Origin: Halobacillus sp. A5
GTDB taxonomy: Bacteria; Bacillota; Bacilli; Bacillales; Halobacillaceae
Direction: 5' to 3'
NCBI RefSeq assembly: GCF_024189315.1
Contig: NZ_JAIZEO010000002.1
Location: forward strand, 186,001 to 250,000
DNA length: 64,000 bases
The translations under genes and the position numbers were made by a program. Each line of letters begins with the position of its first letter. The first letter of the stretch is position 1. The notes below the pieces were generated by a model. The model ran no database searches. It was not told the DNA's origin and was given only the letters and a program-made list of their open reading frames with translations. Below are positions 8,018 through 16,575 of this stretch, one piece after another.

Positions 8018-9631
8018 ATGAAATCAACTTCTATTGTACGTGGAACAGTACTAATTACAGCGGCATCTTTACTATCAAAAATCCTGGGGATATTGTATGT
8101 AATTCCTTTTAATTACATGGTTGGAGAAGAAGGGGCTGCTTTATTTACATATGCGTATGTACCTTATAGTATTTTACTAAGTATTTCTACGGTTGGAATC
8201 CCGCTTGGAATGTCTAAATTTTTATCTAAATACAACTCATTAGGTCAATATGATGTCAGCTTTAAGATGTTCAAATTAAGTATGGTGCTGATGAGTGTTA
8301 CTGGAATCATAACTTTCTTAATCATGTTTGCAGGGTCAGATTTATTTTCGACTATTGCTATAAGTAATAACCGCGATAGCTCTCAAGATCAATCCATTAC
8401 CCAAAGTGATGTTTCGTTTGTTATACAAATGGTGAGTTTTGCCCTTTTAATCATCCCTAGTATGAGCCTGGTTCGAGGTTTTTTTCAAGGGCACGGCTCT
8501 ATGGTTCCAACAGCTGTATCACAAGTAATTGAACAATTAGTAAGGATAATATTCCTGCTTGTTAGTGTCTACTTCATTATAAATGTATTAAATGAATCCT
8601 TAACTTTAGCAGTCGGGTCAGCCACTTTTTCGGCTTTTATAGGTGCAATAGCTTCCTGTTTAGTACTAGGCGGTTATTGGAAAAAGCGAATTTCAGCTTC
8701 CAAATTAAAAATAAATCAGGAACAATCTTCAGTTAAGCCTAATGAATTCCATTCTATTAGTCTATTTCGTGAGCTATTTTACTATTCCAGCGCATTTGTG
8801 CTTGTAGGAATTGCCAACCCTTTATATCAAATAATTGATCAAATGACGTTCGACAGAGCAATGGTTAATATAGGACAGGGAGATATCTCCCAGATAGCAT
8901 TGGGTGTAATAAACTTAAATGGACATAAATTAGTTATTATCCCCGTCACGGTTGCTATTGGGCTGTCTATGGCAATAATACCTTCTCTAACTAAAGCATT
9001 CGTAGATAATAATAAAGCTGAAGTAATAAATCAAATAAATCAGTCATTCCAAATCATACTTGTAGTAGTTGTTCCAGCATTTGTAGGTTTATCTATTTTG
9101 CATAATGAAGCCTATGGCGCTTTTTTTGGTATAAATAATATTGAAATTGCAGGTCCATTGTTAGCTTGGTATGCTCCAGTATCTTTACTTTTTTCACTTT
9201 TCACTATCACTGCGGCAATATTGCAGGGAATAAACAGACAGCAATTCACTATTGTGAGTTTGTCCGTTGGCTTAATTTTAAAAGCTGTATTAAACATCCC
9301 TTTCATTTATACATTCGGGGCAAAAGGAGCAATTATAGGGACAATGTTAGGTGTGGGAGCAGCATCCTTATTAAATATATGGAAAATAAAAACATCTATC
9401 CATTTTTCGCTAAAACCCATCCTCAAACGATCCCTTTTTATTATTATACTTACACTCTTAATGGGTTTTTCTATAATCATTATTCGAAATGTTTTAGAAC
9501 CATTTGTTAATTATGAGAACGGGCAATTTGACTCCGCGTTGGCTCTTGTCATATATGTGACTGTTAGCGGGGGTCTATACTTATTGACAGCTTATAAAAC
9601 TAAACTTCTACAGCAAGTTGTGAATAAATAG
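8018..9631 (+). CDS. MATE/MOP-superfamily lipid or polysaccharide flippase (MurJ/SpoVB-like)
   Basis: 537 residues with about 14 membrane helices. The N-terminus has the typical pattern (RGTVLITAASLLSKILGILY, with YMVGEEGAALFTYAY after it) of Bacillus polysaccharide biosynthesis/SpoVB/YtgP proteins, and RGFFQGHGSMVPTAVSQVIEQ is the conserved central helix. These proteins flip lipid-linked cell-wall precursors across the membrane. Which of several paralogues it corresponds to cannot be decided by eye. It is apparently monocistronic. Confidence 0.85.
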   Translation: MKSTSIVRGTVLITAASLLSKILGILYVIPFNYMVGEEGAALFTYAYVPYSILLSISTVGIPLGMSKFLSKYNSLGQYDVSFKMFKLSMVLMSVTGIITFLIMFAGSDLFSTIAISNNRDSSQDQSITQSDVSFVIQMVSFALLIIPSMSLVRGFFQGHGSMVPTAVSQVIEQLVRIIFLLVSVYFIINVLNESLTLAVGSATFSAFIGAIASCLVLGGYWKKRISASKLKINQEQSSVKPNEFHSISLFRELFYYSSAFVLVGIANPLYQIIDQMTFDRAMVNIGQGDISQIALGVINLNGHKLVIIPVTVAIGLSMAIIPSLTKAFVDNNKAEVINQINQSFQIILVVVVPAFVGLSILHNEAYGAFFGINNIEIAGPLLAWYAPVSLLFSLFTITAAILQGINRQQFTIVSLSVGLILKAVLNIPFIYTFGAKGAIIGTMLGVGAASLLNIWKIKTSIHFSLKPILKRSLFIIILTLLMGFSIIIIRNVLEPFVNYENGQFDSALALVIYVTVSGGLYLLTAYKTKLLQQVVNK

Positions 9632-9682
9632 AAAAATAAAAACACTGGAATCCAGGTCTGAATAATAAAGGGAGAAATGCTA

Positions 9683-10027
9683 ATGATTGAACGAATTGAT
9701 ACCGTGTGCATGATCGTAAGTGACGTTGAAAAATCCGAGCACTTTTATGAAGAGGTATTAGATTTTAAGGTCGTATTTAAAGGAGAAGGCTACCGCGTAC
9801 TGCAGGTGGGAGAGGGAGGAACACCACTGACGATTGAAGAAGGGCAGGTCCGTCCTGAAGCGAACCAGACCTATCCGATTTTCTTTTCCAGGCAGATCAC
9901 CCAGCTGTATGAGAAGCTGCAGATGCAGAGTGTTCGGGTCAGCGACTTACATAACGACGGAGTGAACCATTATTTTAACTTCTATGATCCTGATGGGAAT
10001 CAGCTGCAGGTTTGTTATTTTGAATAG
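9683..10027 (+). CDS. VOC-family (glyoxalase/bleomycin-resistance fold) protein
   Basis: About 115 residues with paired beta-alpha-beta-beta-beta modules. The start IDTVCMIVSDVEKSEHFYEE and the end NHYFNFYDPDGNQLQVCYFE are typical, the latter supplying the metal-ligand glutamate. Function within the superfamily is unknown. The ATG at 9683 is better spaced from AAAGGGAG than the ATG at 9677. Confidence 0.85.
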   Translation: MIERIDTVCMIVSDVEKSEHFYEEVLDFKVVFKGEGYRVLQVGEGGTPLTIEEGQVRPEANQTYPIFFSRQITQLYEKLQMQSVRVSDLHNDGVNHYFNFYDPDGNQLQVCYFE

Positions 10028-10051
10028 AGGAAGAAAGGTCTTGTAAACCCT

Positions 10052-10096
10052 CAGAAGGAAAGCATGCGAAGAGTGAATTCTAATTCTTTCCTTCTG
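10052..10096. terminator. Bidirectional hairpin between convergent genes
   Basis: Perfect 11-bp stem, CAGAAGGAAAG paired with CTTTCCTTCTG, with a 23-base loop. It lies between the VOC gene and the convergent lipoprotein gene. Confidence 0.65.
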
Positions 10097-10106
10097 CTTT
10101 CTATAT

Positions 10107-10568
10107 TTAACCCATCTTCCCGTCCCGGTAATTCACTAGCGGATCCTCACTGTTCCCGATTAACAACTTTCCTTCATACACCTCTATAGTCTCAGACCAC
10201 TCATACTGCTCCCCCTCTTGTTCGACGACTAAATGGACCTCGTGCCAGAAGGAATGGCCGTCTTCATAGTGCGCTTCACTAATCTCATAGTCTTTCAGTA
10301 TGTAATCTTGTTCCTTTAAACGATCGATCTTCTTTATATAAAACCCTTCAGCTTCCTCGTTGGATAATGCCGTCCCGTCATTAAAGTTATTCTTTTCATC
10401 AGGATCATAATCAAAAAGATACACCTGTTCAAACGCTTTGTTGAACTCTTCGTCTATCAAAGCCTGGTAATAGGTGTGGATCTTACGTTCTACTTTTTGT
10501 TCGTTAAAGAAATTACATCCCGATAATACCGTGAACATCATAACAGATAAAACCGCCCATTTTATCAT
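10107..10568 (-). CDS. Predicted lipoprotein, unknown
   Basis: 153 residues with a lipoprotein signal peptide ending in lipobox LSGC (cysteine 18). The mature part is acidic and begins with an EQKVERKIHTYYQALIDEEFNKAF helix followed by beta strands, reminiscent of NTF2-like or DUF-type Bacillus lipoproteins. The ribosome binding site is poor. It is divergent from the ECF-promoter/fosB region. Confidence 0.7.
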   Translation of the reverse strand: MIKWAVLSVMMFTVLSGCNFFNEQKVERKIHTYYQALIDEEFNKAFEQVYLFDYDPDEKNNFNDGTALSNEEAEGFYIKKIDRLKEQDYILKDYEISEAHYEDGHSFWHEVHLVVEQEGEQYEWSETIEVYEGKLLIGNSEDPLVNYRDGKMG

Positions 10569-10586
10569 AGAAAAAACGGCTCAAAC

Positions 10587-10613
10587 TGAAACGGTTTCCC
10601 GACGAAAACCGTA
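10587..10613 (+). promoter_or_regulatory. Candidate ECF sigma (SigW-type) promoter for fosB
   Basis: TGAAAC at 10587-10592, a 17-base spacer, then CGTA at 10610-10613. This fits the ECF consensus, and fosB is a known SigW target in Bacillus subtilis. Confidence 0.75.
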
Positions 10614-10635
10614 GATAAAGTAAGGAGAAGTGGAT

Positions 10636-10788
10636 ATGGAATGTGGTTCCAGGTATTTGCGAACAGGCATCGTCCGTGTGATCCGTCAAAAAAAGCTGTC
10701 TGCCCTTATGAAGAGGGAGTGTAGTATTTTAAGAGGTGATAAAGGTGTCGATAAAAGGACTAAATCATTTTTTGTTTTCAGTCTCTGA
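10636..10788 (+). CDS. Possible leader ORF upstream of and overlapping fosB
   Basis: ATG at 10636 with AAGGAG eight bases upstream, 50 codons rich in Arg/Lys, ending inside fosB in another frame. It begins about 15 bases after the expected transcription start. It may be translated and set the rate of fosB translation, or it may be chance. No homologue is recognised. Confidence 0.35.
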   Translation: MECGSRYLRTGIVRVIRQKKLSALMKRECSILRGDKGVDKRTKSFFVFSL

Positions 10789-11167
10789 TTTAGATACATC
10801 CATTGAGTTTTACGAAAAAGTATTTGATGCTGAGTTGTTAGTTAAGGGAAGATCGACGGCCTACTTTGATTTAAATGGAATGTGGCTTGCTCTTAATGTA
10901 GAGAAAGATATCCCGCGTCATGAAATAAACCAATCCTACACCCACATCGCTTTTACCATTGAAGAAGAAGATTTTGATGACATGTGTGAGAAACTTCAAA
11001 CATTGAACGTCAACATCCTGCCAGGCCGCCCAAGGGATGAAAGAGATAAGAAATCTATTTATTTTACAGACCCGGATGGTCATAAATTTGAATTTCATAC
11101 AGGCACCTTACAAAACAGATTAAAGTATTACAAACAAGAGAAAACTCATATGGAATTTTTCGACTGA
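10745..11167 (+). CDS. fosB: Metallothiol transferase FosB, fosfomycin resistance
   Basis: 140 residues of the VOC fold that match FosB well: [20 protein letters not shown] at the start, YTHIAFTI (metal histidine) in the middle, [20 protein letters not shown] near the end, and the tail [14 protein letters not shown]. It opens the epoxide of fosfomycin with bacillithiol or cysteine using a divalent metal. The GTG at 10745 is chosen because AAGAGGTGAT lies upstream and because FosB proteins start with M(S)IKGxNH. A matching ECF promoter at 10587 supports envelope-stress control. Confidence 0.93.
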   Translation: MSIKGLNHFLFSVSDLDTSIEFYEKVFDAELLVKGRSTAYFDLNGMWLALNVEKDIPRHEINQSYTHIAFTIEEEDFDDMCEKLQTLNVNILPGRPRDERDKKSIYFTDPDGHKFEFHTGTLQNRLKYYKQEKTHMEFFD

Positions 11168-11200
11168 AGCGGTTATCCATCAATACAAGGAGTATGAGAA

Positions 11201-11506
11201 ATGCCAAAGAAAAGTAAAATTATTATTACAGTATTGAGTCTATTACTTGTAGTGGTCTCAGGATATGCGATTTATCTTAACCTTCATACGATCTCTAAAG
11301 AGGAAGCAGATGAAAGAGAGGAAATTCTGGCAGCGGCCATGCCTGAGATCGATACACCAGGAGAGGAAATAGAAGAGATTGTAGTTCTTAAATCAAAAGC
11401 AGGAACCTATCCTTACATGTATAATGTTGCCGTTAATAAGAAAGATGGAACTCAAATATTATATAGCTGGGCCGATAAAGACAAAAGTAGAGTGACTAGA
11501 GAATAG
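11201..11506 (+). CDS. Single-pass membrane/secreted protein, unknown
   Basis: 101 residues: a positively charged start (MPKKSK), one hydrophobic helix (6-27), an acidic stretch, then a beta-rich domain (EIEEIVVLKSKAGTYPYMYNVAV). It resembles small extracytoplasmic Bacillus proteins but no family is named. It has a good ribosome binding site (AAGGAG), and 33 bases separate it from fosB, so it could be cotranscribed. Confidence 0.65.
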   Translation: MPKKSKIIITVLSLLLVVVSGYAIYLNLHTISKEEADEREEILAAAMPEIDTPGEEIEEIVVLKSKAGTYPYMYNVAVNKKDGTQILYSWADKDKSRVTRE

Positions 11507-11552
11507 CATTTTGGGTGTTTTCACAAGCAATATTTTACAGGTGGTGTGGTAT

Positions 11553-11759
11553 ATGGAAAAGGATACAGAGAAGCAAATATTAGAAGAATTAAGAAACATA
11601 AATCAATCGATTCAGAATGTTAATAGTAAGGAGAAAGAGTCGTATCCCACAGTTTATGACATTATAAGATCTTTATTGATAGGTATATTAATTGTGGGTC
11701 CTGCCATTGCAGTGGTTATTGGGGTTTTTCAATTATTAGGCAGTTGGATATTAAATTAA
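11553..11759 (+). CDS. Small membrane protein with coiled N-terminus, unknown
   Basis: 68 residues: a polar helical start (EKQILEELRNINQSIQNVNS) followed by one long hydrophobic helix. The ATG at 11553 follows AGGTGGTG; the open frame to 11511 lacks a start signal. Family not recognised. Confidence 0.6.
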   Translation: MEKDTEKQILEELRNINQSIQNVNSKEKESYPTVYDIIRSLLIGILIVGPAIAVVIGVFQLLGSWILN

Positions 11760-11821
11760 GAAGCTCTTCCTGTTTGATAGAGGATGGATTATCAGTTTTG
11801 CCGAAGGTGGTGTAACTAAAA

Positions 11822-12034
11822 ATGAACGAGGCTGTAAGGTGTCCTGAATGCAGTAATGAAGTAAAGCAGGGATATATTTTTTCTCCACGCAGAATTTGCT
11901 GGTCAGAATCGGCCGATTCAATACTTTCTGATTTTGGAAATGAAGTGTTAATAAGTGATCCATTGTTTAAAGTCAAAAAAACTCCAGCATTAAGATGTGA
12001 AGAGTGTAATATAGTTATTTTTAAATACAAGTAA
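11822..12034 (+). CDS. Small zinc-ribbon protein (PF20097/DUF6487-like)
   Basis: 70 residues with two CxxC pairs, CPEC near the start and CEEC near the end, separated by ICWSESADSIL-type sequence that is typical of the PF20097 small proteins of Bacillus. Function unknown, probably metal binding. AAGGTGGTG precedes the ATG. Confidence 0.75.
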   Translation: MNEAVRCPECSNEVKQGYIFSPRRICWSESADSILSDFGNEVLISDPLFKVKKTPALRCEECNIVIFKYK

Positions 12035-12071
12035 AACAACGATATAAAAAATTATAAAGGAGAGCAATTGA

Positions 12072-12407
12072 ATGGAATTTAGAATTGGCGACGCTGCAAT
12101 TGTTCTACCCTCTTTACACGTTACGATTATCGCAATAATAATTACTATCTTTTTAGTAAGGTGGAGTAAGCAGTTAGAAACTGGACGTTTTAAGGTTTTC
12201 TTTTATTTTCTACTTAGCGCATACATTGCTCCCATTTATTCTCGAATTACGGAAGAGGATGTCTTTGAGTTATGGATTCCTTTGGGATTTATAGTTGTTT
12301 TCTTTTACTTGTTGCTCAGTAAAACAAACCATCCATCTAAAATAAAAGCGACTATTTTAGGACTTAGTATAGCATTATATCAGTTAGTTTATATATATAT
12401 TGAGTAG
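12072..12407 (+). CDS. Four-helix membrane protein, unknown
   Basis: 111 residues with about four hydrophobic segments; KGAGAG-type ribosome binding site at good distance. The start (FRIGDAAIVLPSLHVTIIAII) is weakly reminiscent of the first helix of prolipoprotein diacylglyceryl transferase, but the protein is far too short. No firm family. Confidence 0.65.
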   Translation: MEFRIGDAAIVLPSLHVTIIAIIITIFLVRWSKQLETGRFKVFFYFLLSAYIAPIYSRITEEDVFELWIPLGFIVVFFYLLLSKTNHPSKIKATILGLSIALYQLVYIYIE

Positions 12408-12450
12408 TAGTTATATAATCTGTTCAATAGTCTCTTGAGGGAGGGATGAT

Positions 12451-12531
12451 ATGAAAAGGAAACCAATATATGTAGAGATACCCATAAAGGGTGATATGGA
12501 CAACCTTTGGAGTTCTTCTCAAACCCCTTAA
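12451..12531 (+). pseudogene. N-terminal remnant of an SRPBCC-family gene
   Basis: With a strong ribosome binding site (GAGGGAGG), the ATG at 12451 opens 26 codons (MKRKPIYVEIPIKGDMDNLW then SSSQTP) and stops. Bacillus SRPBCC proteins of about 150 residues begin almost identically (KPIYVEIPI..DMDxLWxxTQxP). The remainder of that gene is absent downstream, so this is a truncated remnant. Confidence 0.6.
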
Positions 12532-12585
12532 AAATTGGTTATTGTAGAGAGACGCTAATAATTTTAAAATGTGGAGGTTATAATT

Positions 12586-12930
12586 TTGGCACCCCGATAC
12601 AGTATTAAGCCTAATAAAGTTTTTGCGATCATCGGAGCAATAGTCGGTATATTATTTTTAATAGTCGGCGGACAAGTAGTATCCGAAGTTGGATCTTTTG
12701 GAGTAATTTGGATGTTAATTGCTGTAGGTTTAACTATTTTCTTTCTCATTAATATTTTCTCTAGTAAAGGTGCAGCTCCATACGAATTGGAAGCTCGTAA
12801 TGAGGAGAATCACAATAGCAGCAATTTTGAAGATTTTGAAACAGAGGTTAGAAGACTCCATAGATTAAGAGAAGAAGGGTTATTAAGTGAAGAAGAGTAT
12901 CAAAAAAAGAAAAAAAAATTAATAAATTAA
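12586..12930 (+). CDS. SHOCT-domain membrane protein
   Basis: 114 residues: two hydrophobic helices (about 10-32 and 38-58), a polar linker, and a C-terminal SHOCT module (LHRLREEGLLSEEEYQKKKK). SHOCT modules are short oligomerisation or binding segments. The TTG at 12586 is preferred because GGAGG lies upstream; the open frame starts at a GTG at 12571. Confidence 0.75.
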   Translation: MAPRYSIKPNKVFAIIGAIVGILFLIVGGQVVSEVGSFGVIWMLIAVGLTIFFLINIFSSKGAAPYELEARNEENHNSSNFEDFETEVRRLHRLREEGLLSEEEYQKKKKKLIN

Positions 12931-13308
12931 TGTTAGTAATGGACTTGAAGTGTTTTAGAAAGGAAATATGCTCATAAATCCTTGTTTTTTATAATTCTGT
13001 GCAAGCTTTTTTGATGTCTAAGGTTCAAATATAAGATAAAAATACATATTTCAGGTAATGTTTTCATGTAAAGGGGAGCTATTTAAAATTAAGGCATTAG
13101 TTTGAAAGAATTTATTTCGAGATAAAATAAATATGTGAAACTATACAAGCACTGTTTCGTAAATGAGATATAGTACTTTATTGAAATGGTGTTATCTTAG
13201 AATTTGTAATATTTAGAGAGCTTTTAGATGTATTAAAATATTCATTTTTGTATGAAGAGGATTTATATGTTGCGTTGTGATAATCGGGGTAGAGTGGGAG
13301 GTGGTATT
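12931..13308. other. AT-rich intergenic region
   Basis: 378 bases without a supported gene. It contains one ECF-type promoter match (13136-13161, listed separately) and otherwise no hairpin or reading frame that I can support. Confidence 0.5.
13136..13161 (+). promoter_or_regulatory. Candidate ECF sigma promoter
   Basis: TGAAAC at 13136-13141, 16-base spacer, CGTA at 13158-13161. The next gene is the 51-residue protein at 13309, giving a leader of about 140 bases with no clear content. Confidence 0.6.
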
Positions 13309-13464
13309 ATGCAAAAGGCAATCACAGTTTATTATCAATCCGATAAAAAGAATAACTTAAGTGAGTTAAATCAATTACTTCAAGAAGGATGGAAGGTTGT
13401 ATCTCAGAGTCCAGTCGGGTTGGTACCAATGGTATCTTCACTTGTTATATTAGAGAAAGATTAG
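13309..13464 (+). CDS. Small soluble protein, unknown
   Basis: 51 residues beginning MQKAITVYYQSDKKNNLSEL, followed by a short alternating beta pattern (GWKVVSQSPVG). It looks like a small two-strand/helix protein similar in style to DUF4177-type sequences, but the assignment is weak. The ATG at 13309 follows GGGAGGTGG; the longer frame to 13252 lacks a binding site. Confidence 0.6.
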   Translation: MQKAITVYYQSDKKNNLSELNQLLQEGWKVVSQSPVGLVPMVSSLVILEKD

Positions 13465-13563
13465 GGGAATTTGAGTGGAGATTGGGTGGAATGGCTATCG
13501 CGGCATTCAGTGGAGGAACTATTGGAAGTCAACTTGTATTTCTGCCTGAATTGCCCCATTATA

Positions 13564-13599
13564 AAAAATCCATTCTCACCAATGTAAGAATGGATTTTT
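13564..13599. terminator. Bidirectional terminator
   Basis: Perfect 13-bp stem, AAAAATCCATTCT paired with AGAATGGATTTTT, with a 10-base loop and T-tract. Confidence 0.85.
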
Positions 13600-13703
13600 A
13601 GTTTTTCTGTATGGCTTTCTATTCGTGTAACCATTTCTTCGAACGTGTATTAATGAAGCTAGTGCTGTTCATTTATTCGCGTTATGTAAGGCATGGTTCT
13701 TTG

Positions 13704-13850
13704 CTATTGATTCAAAAAGCGCAGCTGTTTTTTCGTAAATTGAGGGATAAGCTCTTTAATCACGTCATTCAACACACTAAATTTCAGATAGTTATGAAAC
13801 GCAATTACTTGTGCAATCGTATGAAAAAGTGTACTGGTGTCATATTCTGG
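13704..13850 (-). pseudogene. Possible coding remnant of unknown gene
   Basis: Minus-strand frame of 48 residues, open but without a start codon, bounded by stops, with natural-looking protein sequence (TLFHTIAQVIAFHNYLKFSV, then a helix ending FTKKQLRFLNQ). The following bases look coding in a shifted frame (IAKNHALHNANK). It is probably the decayed end of a lost gene. The plus-strand frame across it is cysteine/arginine-rich and looks like a shadow. Confidence 0.3.
13795..13821 (+). promoter_or_regulatory. Candidate ECF sigma promoter for the DUF4328-like gene
   Basis: TGAAAC at 13795-13800, 17-base spacer, CGTA at 13818-13821, about 90 bases before the gene at 13913. Confidence 0.5.
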
Positions 13851-13912
13851 TTAAATAGCATGACAATTATGGAAATTCGTTAATATGGGATCGTTTCTAT
13901 AGGAGGGTTTAG

Positions 13913-14533
13913 ATGAAATTAAGGTCTAAACGGTTAGGGAATATCTTAAAAAAATTTCTTTGGGCAGATATCGGATTAACCCTGCTGCTATTGATAAATA
14001 TAATCATTGTAAGATTGGTTGGGGCGGGGGAAGCCTTGTTGTCTTACGACAGTATCGTTTCTGTTGTAGTAGGATTAAACGTGGTTATCTATACTATCCT
14101 GTATCTCTTCTGGCTATATAAAGTACATAAGGATTTACAAGAGTTGGATGAATTTTACCCTATTACACCAGGTGGGGCCATGGCTCGTGTTTTGATCCCA
14201 TTTTACAATTTATATGGGTTATGGAACGTTTATTCCACGATGGCAGACTATTTTAAAAAGAATTCATCTATACATGCAACCGGATCGAGACTGGCTTTAT
14301 ATATACCTATATATTATATTCTCATGTTAGCTACAAATGGTATGAATTCTTATTTAACGAGGCAGTTAGCAGAAGAGCCTTATAGCAATTGGTGGTTTAT
14401 ATCATATATAGGAAATAGTGCGCTGGTTGTTTTGTACATCTTGATTATTAAAGCGGTGTCGACTGGTTTATTAAGATTAACAGAACATGAATTGAATAGT
14501 GGTGAAGAAGATAGGGCTGGTTATTCACAGTGA
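13913..14533 (+). CDS. DUF4328-like membrane protein
   Basis: 206 residues with about five hydrophobic helices. The central segment ITPGGAMARVLIPFYNLYGL followed by WNVYSTMADYF matches the DUF4328 pattern (TP.....W..IP..NL....... M..L). Function unknown. GGAGGG precedes the ATG. It lies behind a candidate ECF promoter. Confidence 0.7.
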   Translation: MKLRSKRLGNILKKFLWADIGLTLLLLINIIIVRLVGAGEALLSYDSIVSVVVGLNVVIYTILYLFWLYKVHKDLQELDEFYPITPGGAMARVLIPFYNLYGLWNVYSTMADYFKKNSSIHATGSRLALYIPIYYILMLATNGMNSYLTRQLAEEPYSNWWFISYIGNSALVVLYILIIKAVSTGLLRLTEHELNSGEEDRAGYSQ

Positions 14534-14578
14534 TTCTGAAATAAAAGAATAAGAATCGGATCTATAGAAAGGGAGGAT

Positions 14579-15037
14579 ATGATGGAGGAAACAGAATGGG
14601 ATATTCAAGAAGTTAAGCGCTTAAAAAAGAAGCGTTTGGTGCAATATAATATCTCAATGCTGCTGTCATTCGTTCTGTTTATTTATTATGTGGAGAAGGG
14701 AGGGGCAGCTCCCGTCCTTCTTGGTTTATGCTGCGTGCTTTTCTGGATCATAACAGCGTATATGCTGTACAAGCTTAAGACTGGAAAGACGATCGGCACA
14801 AAGACAAGCCGCCTTGTCGAGGATTTTGAAAAAGATTATAAGGGAGAGAAGCGGTGGAAACGAAAAACAATGATAGAAGCTGGAGTTATAAGCGTTATAA
14901 GCGTTGTTTTTACAGTTCTTTTATTTGTTTTGGATTTTGAATCTGCAAGAATGGACTTTCCTATCGACGTTTTTCCATTTATCGGAACCTGGGTTGGTCT
15001 TAATATAGGAGAGGTCGCCAGGATTAAGATTTTATAA
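14579..15037 (+). CDS. Membrane protein, unknown
   Basis: 152 residues: acidic start, two helices (about 20-38 and 42-62), a basic cytosolic stretch, then two more helices. GGGAGG lies directly upstream of two adjacent ATG codons. No family recognised. Confidence 0.65.
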   Translation: MMEETEWDIQEVKRLKKKRLVQYNISMLLSFVLFIYYVEKGGAAPVLLGLCCVLFWIITAYMLYKLKTGKTIGTKTSRLVEDFEKDYKGEKRWKRKTMIEAGVISVISVVFTVLLFVLDFESARMDFPIDVFPFIGTWVGLNIGEVARIKIL

Positions 15038-15092
15038 GTCAGAATCAGATCTTCTCCATGTAATTCTAAATGTTAGGAGACCTTGCAATTAT

Positions 15093-15281
15093 ATGATACA
15101 TAGATTAAAGAATTTATTCCTCTATACAGGTTTCGCTCATGTAATTTTCATTGTGTTGTGCTTTTTCTGGGGGGTAGATAACAATAATTATTTTGAACTA
15201 TCAAAATATGTAACTTTGCTCTTGTTTTCAGGCTATTTTGTTTGTATGCTTTTAGAAAATAATAAGAGAAACGCTGAATAA
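15093..15281 (+). CDS. Small two-helix membrane protein, unknown
   Basis: 62 residues with two hydrophobic helices joined by WGVDNNNYFELSK. AGGAG lies about 14 bases upstream, which is rather far. Unrecognised. Confidence 0.5.
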   Translation: MIHRLKNLFLYTGFAHVIFIVLCFFWGVDNNNYFELSKYVTLLLFSGYFVCMLLENNKRNAE

Positions 15282-15608
15282 TTCCTTTCTACTGAAGAAT
15301 TAGGTTTCGATGAAAAGTCCGTATGTGTGCGAAAAGAACTGAGAGTTATATAGCTCTGTAGGCTACTCTGTTTATAAGGAAGAAGCAGAAATGTACATAA
15401 ACCCAGTGACTCAGCTTGTTTGTTGAATTTATAAAGTTTATAAACCATGATTGTAGTAAAAATTTAATCAATAACAGGAGACAGGAGGCAGATCTGTAAA
15501 AGGTTTGCCTCTTTTAGGTTTCGGTCATGAGAGCCAGTTGAACTTATGTTTTCCCCTCCAGCATTCAACCTTACATGCTGACAAGCACAAGGTGAGGTTT
15601 CCTTATAT
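15282..15608. other. Intergenic region
   Basis: About 330 bases without a supported gene. One weak hairpin, GAGGCA paired with TGCCTC followed by TTTT (about 15486-15517), may terminate upstream transcription. Confidence 0.45.
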
Positions 15609-15634
15609 TGAAACGATTTCCTGATGAAATCGTA
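15609..15634 (+). promoter_or_regulatory. Candidate ECF sigma promoter
   Basis: TGAAAC at 15609-15614, 16-base spacer, CGTA at 15631-15634. The ribosome binding site AAGGGAGG follows about 10 bases after the expected start, so the leader would be very short. Confidence 0.7.
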
Positions 15635-15660
15635 TATTTAGCAAGGGAGGGGCAGCAATC

Positions 15661-15933
15661 ATGAAAAGGATCTTATTGATTTTACTATTAATTCTAAATC
15701 TACTATACCTGGCGGTTGTTTTAACCGGCTATCCTATGAGGTTCTCTTTCGCATGGAACGTGGGCCTGGCTTTCGGGTGGATCGGCTGCTTACTGCTGTC
15801 CGGCATTTTTTTCATCAGATCGGGAAAAAAGAGCGGCTATTCTCCGTATTTATCTTTGGCTGTGTTTTCCCTGAGCCTGGCTTGCTTCGGATGGCACGCT
15901 TTTATTAATTATTTATCCTTAATTATGGGTTGA
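15661..15933 (+). CDS. Three-helix membrane protein under a candidate ECF promoter
   Basis: 90 residues with about three hydrophobic helices and a basic linker (RSGKKSGYS). It lies directly behind an ECF-type promoter, which suggests a role in envelope stress. Function unknown. Confidence 0.7.
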   Translation: MKRILLILLLILNLLYLAVVLTGYPMRFSFAWNVGLAFGWIGCLLLSGIFFIRSGKKSGYSPYLSLAVFSLSLACFGWHAFINYLSLIMG

Positions 15934-15979
15934 ACACACAAACAACATTGATTTTTTACAAAAAGAACGGAGGACAAGC

Positions 15980-16231
15980 ATGACTGAAGAAAAGAAGAGT
16001 CTGTATTTTTTTATGGTGTTGGGCTATACAGGTCTGGTACTTGTGGGTTTAGCTTTTATGACATACGACAATAACACAGGGCGCTTTCTAGCATTGTTTG
16101 GTTATCTATTAATCAATACGTATATAGATTTCACCGAAAAAAAGATAGGTGTTACGAAGAAGGAGTCGGCCTTATTTAAAATCCCGGCCGTCATCCTATT
16201 AATGATTCTTGCAATTACTATCTACTTGTAG
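15980..16231 (+). CDS. Small membrane protein, unknown
   Basis: 83 residues with three hydrophobic helices; ACGGAGGAC precedes the ATG at good spacing. It probably belongs to the 15661-16530 transcription unit. No family recognised. Confidence 0.65.
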   Translation: MTEEKKSLYFFMVLGYTGLVLVGLAFMTYDNNTGRFLALFGYLLINTYIDFTEKKIGVTKKESALFKIPAVILLMILAITIYL

Positions 16232-16266
16232 TCGTTTATGAAGGAAAAGTATTAGGAGGAGGTAAC

Positions 16267-16530
16267 ATGCTTGAAGCCATACTATCAATTATCCTGGCAG
16301 TCTTCCTAGTTATTTCAATCGCTTTCACTGTTAAGAAAAGAAAGAAGCTTGGTTATAAGGGAATCAAAAGTGCGCTGACACCGATCTGCTTCTACTTGAT
16401 CGCCGTTATGCAGCTGTTTGCCATCTGGTTTAACTTGATGGGGATCATCAGCTGGATTCTGACTATGACTCTGCTGCTTTTAGGTGCTTATTTTACGAAG
16501 TATTCGATTCAGCCGAAAGAAGAGGTATAG
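16267..16530 (+). CDS. Small membrane protein, unknown
   Basis: 87 residues with about three hydrophobic helices, a basic loop (KKRKKLGYKG) after the first helix, and a short charged tail. AGGAGGAGG precedes the ATG. It is the third small membrane gene in line behind the ECF promoter at 15609. Confidence 0.65.
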   Translation: MLEAILSIILAVFLVISIAFTVKKRKKLGYKGIKSALTPICFYLIAVMQLFAIWFNLMGIISWILTMTLLLLGAYFTKYSIQPKEEV

Positions 16531-16575
16531 GAAGATAACCATTTTGAACTTCTTTCCAGTCCTAGTGATTCTTAT

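Noticed and set aside
13611-13883. 90-residue plus-strand reading frame
   Set aside because: No ribosome binding site, odd composition (many Cys, Arg, Phe), lies after a terminator; the minus strand looks more coding-like. Probably a shadow of a decayed gene.
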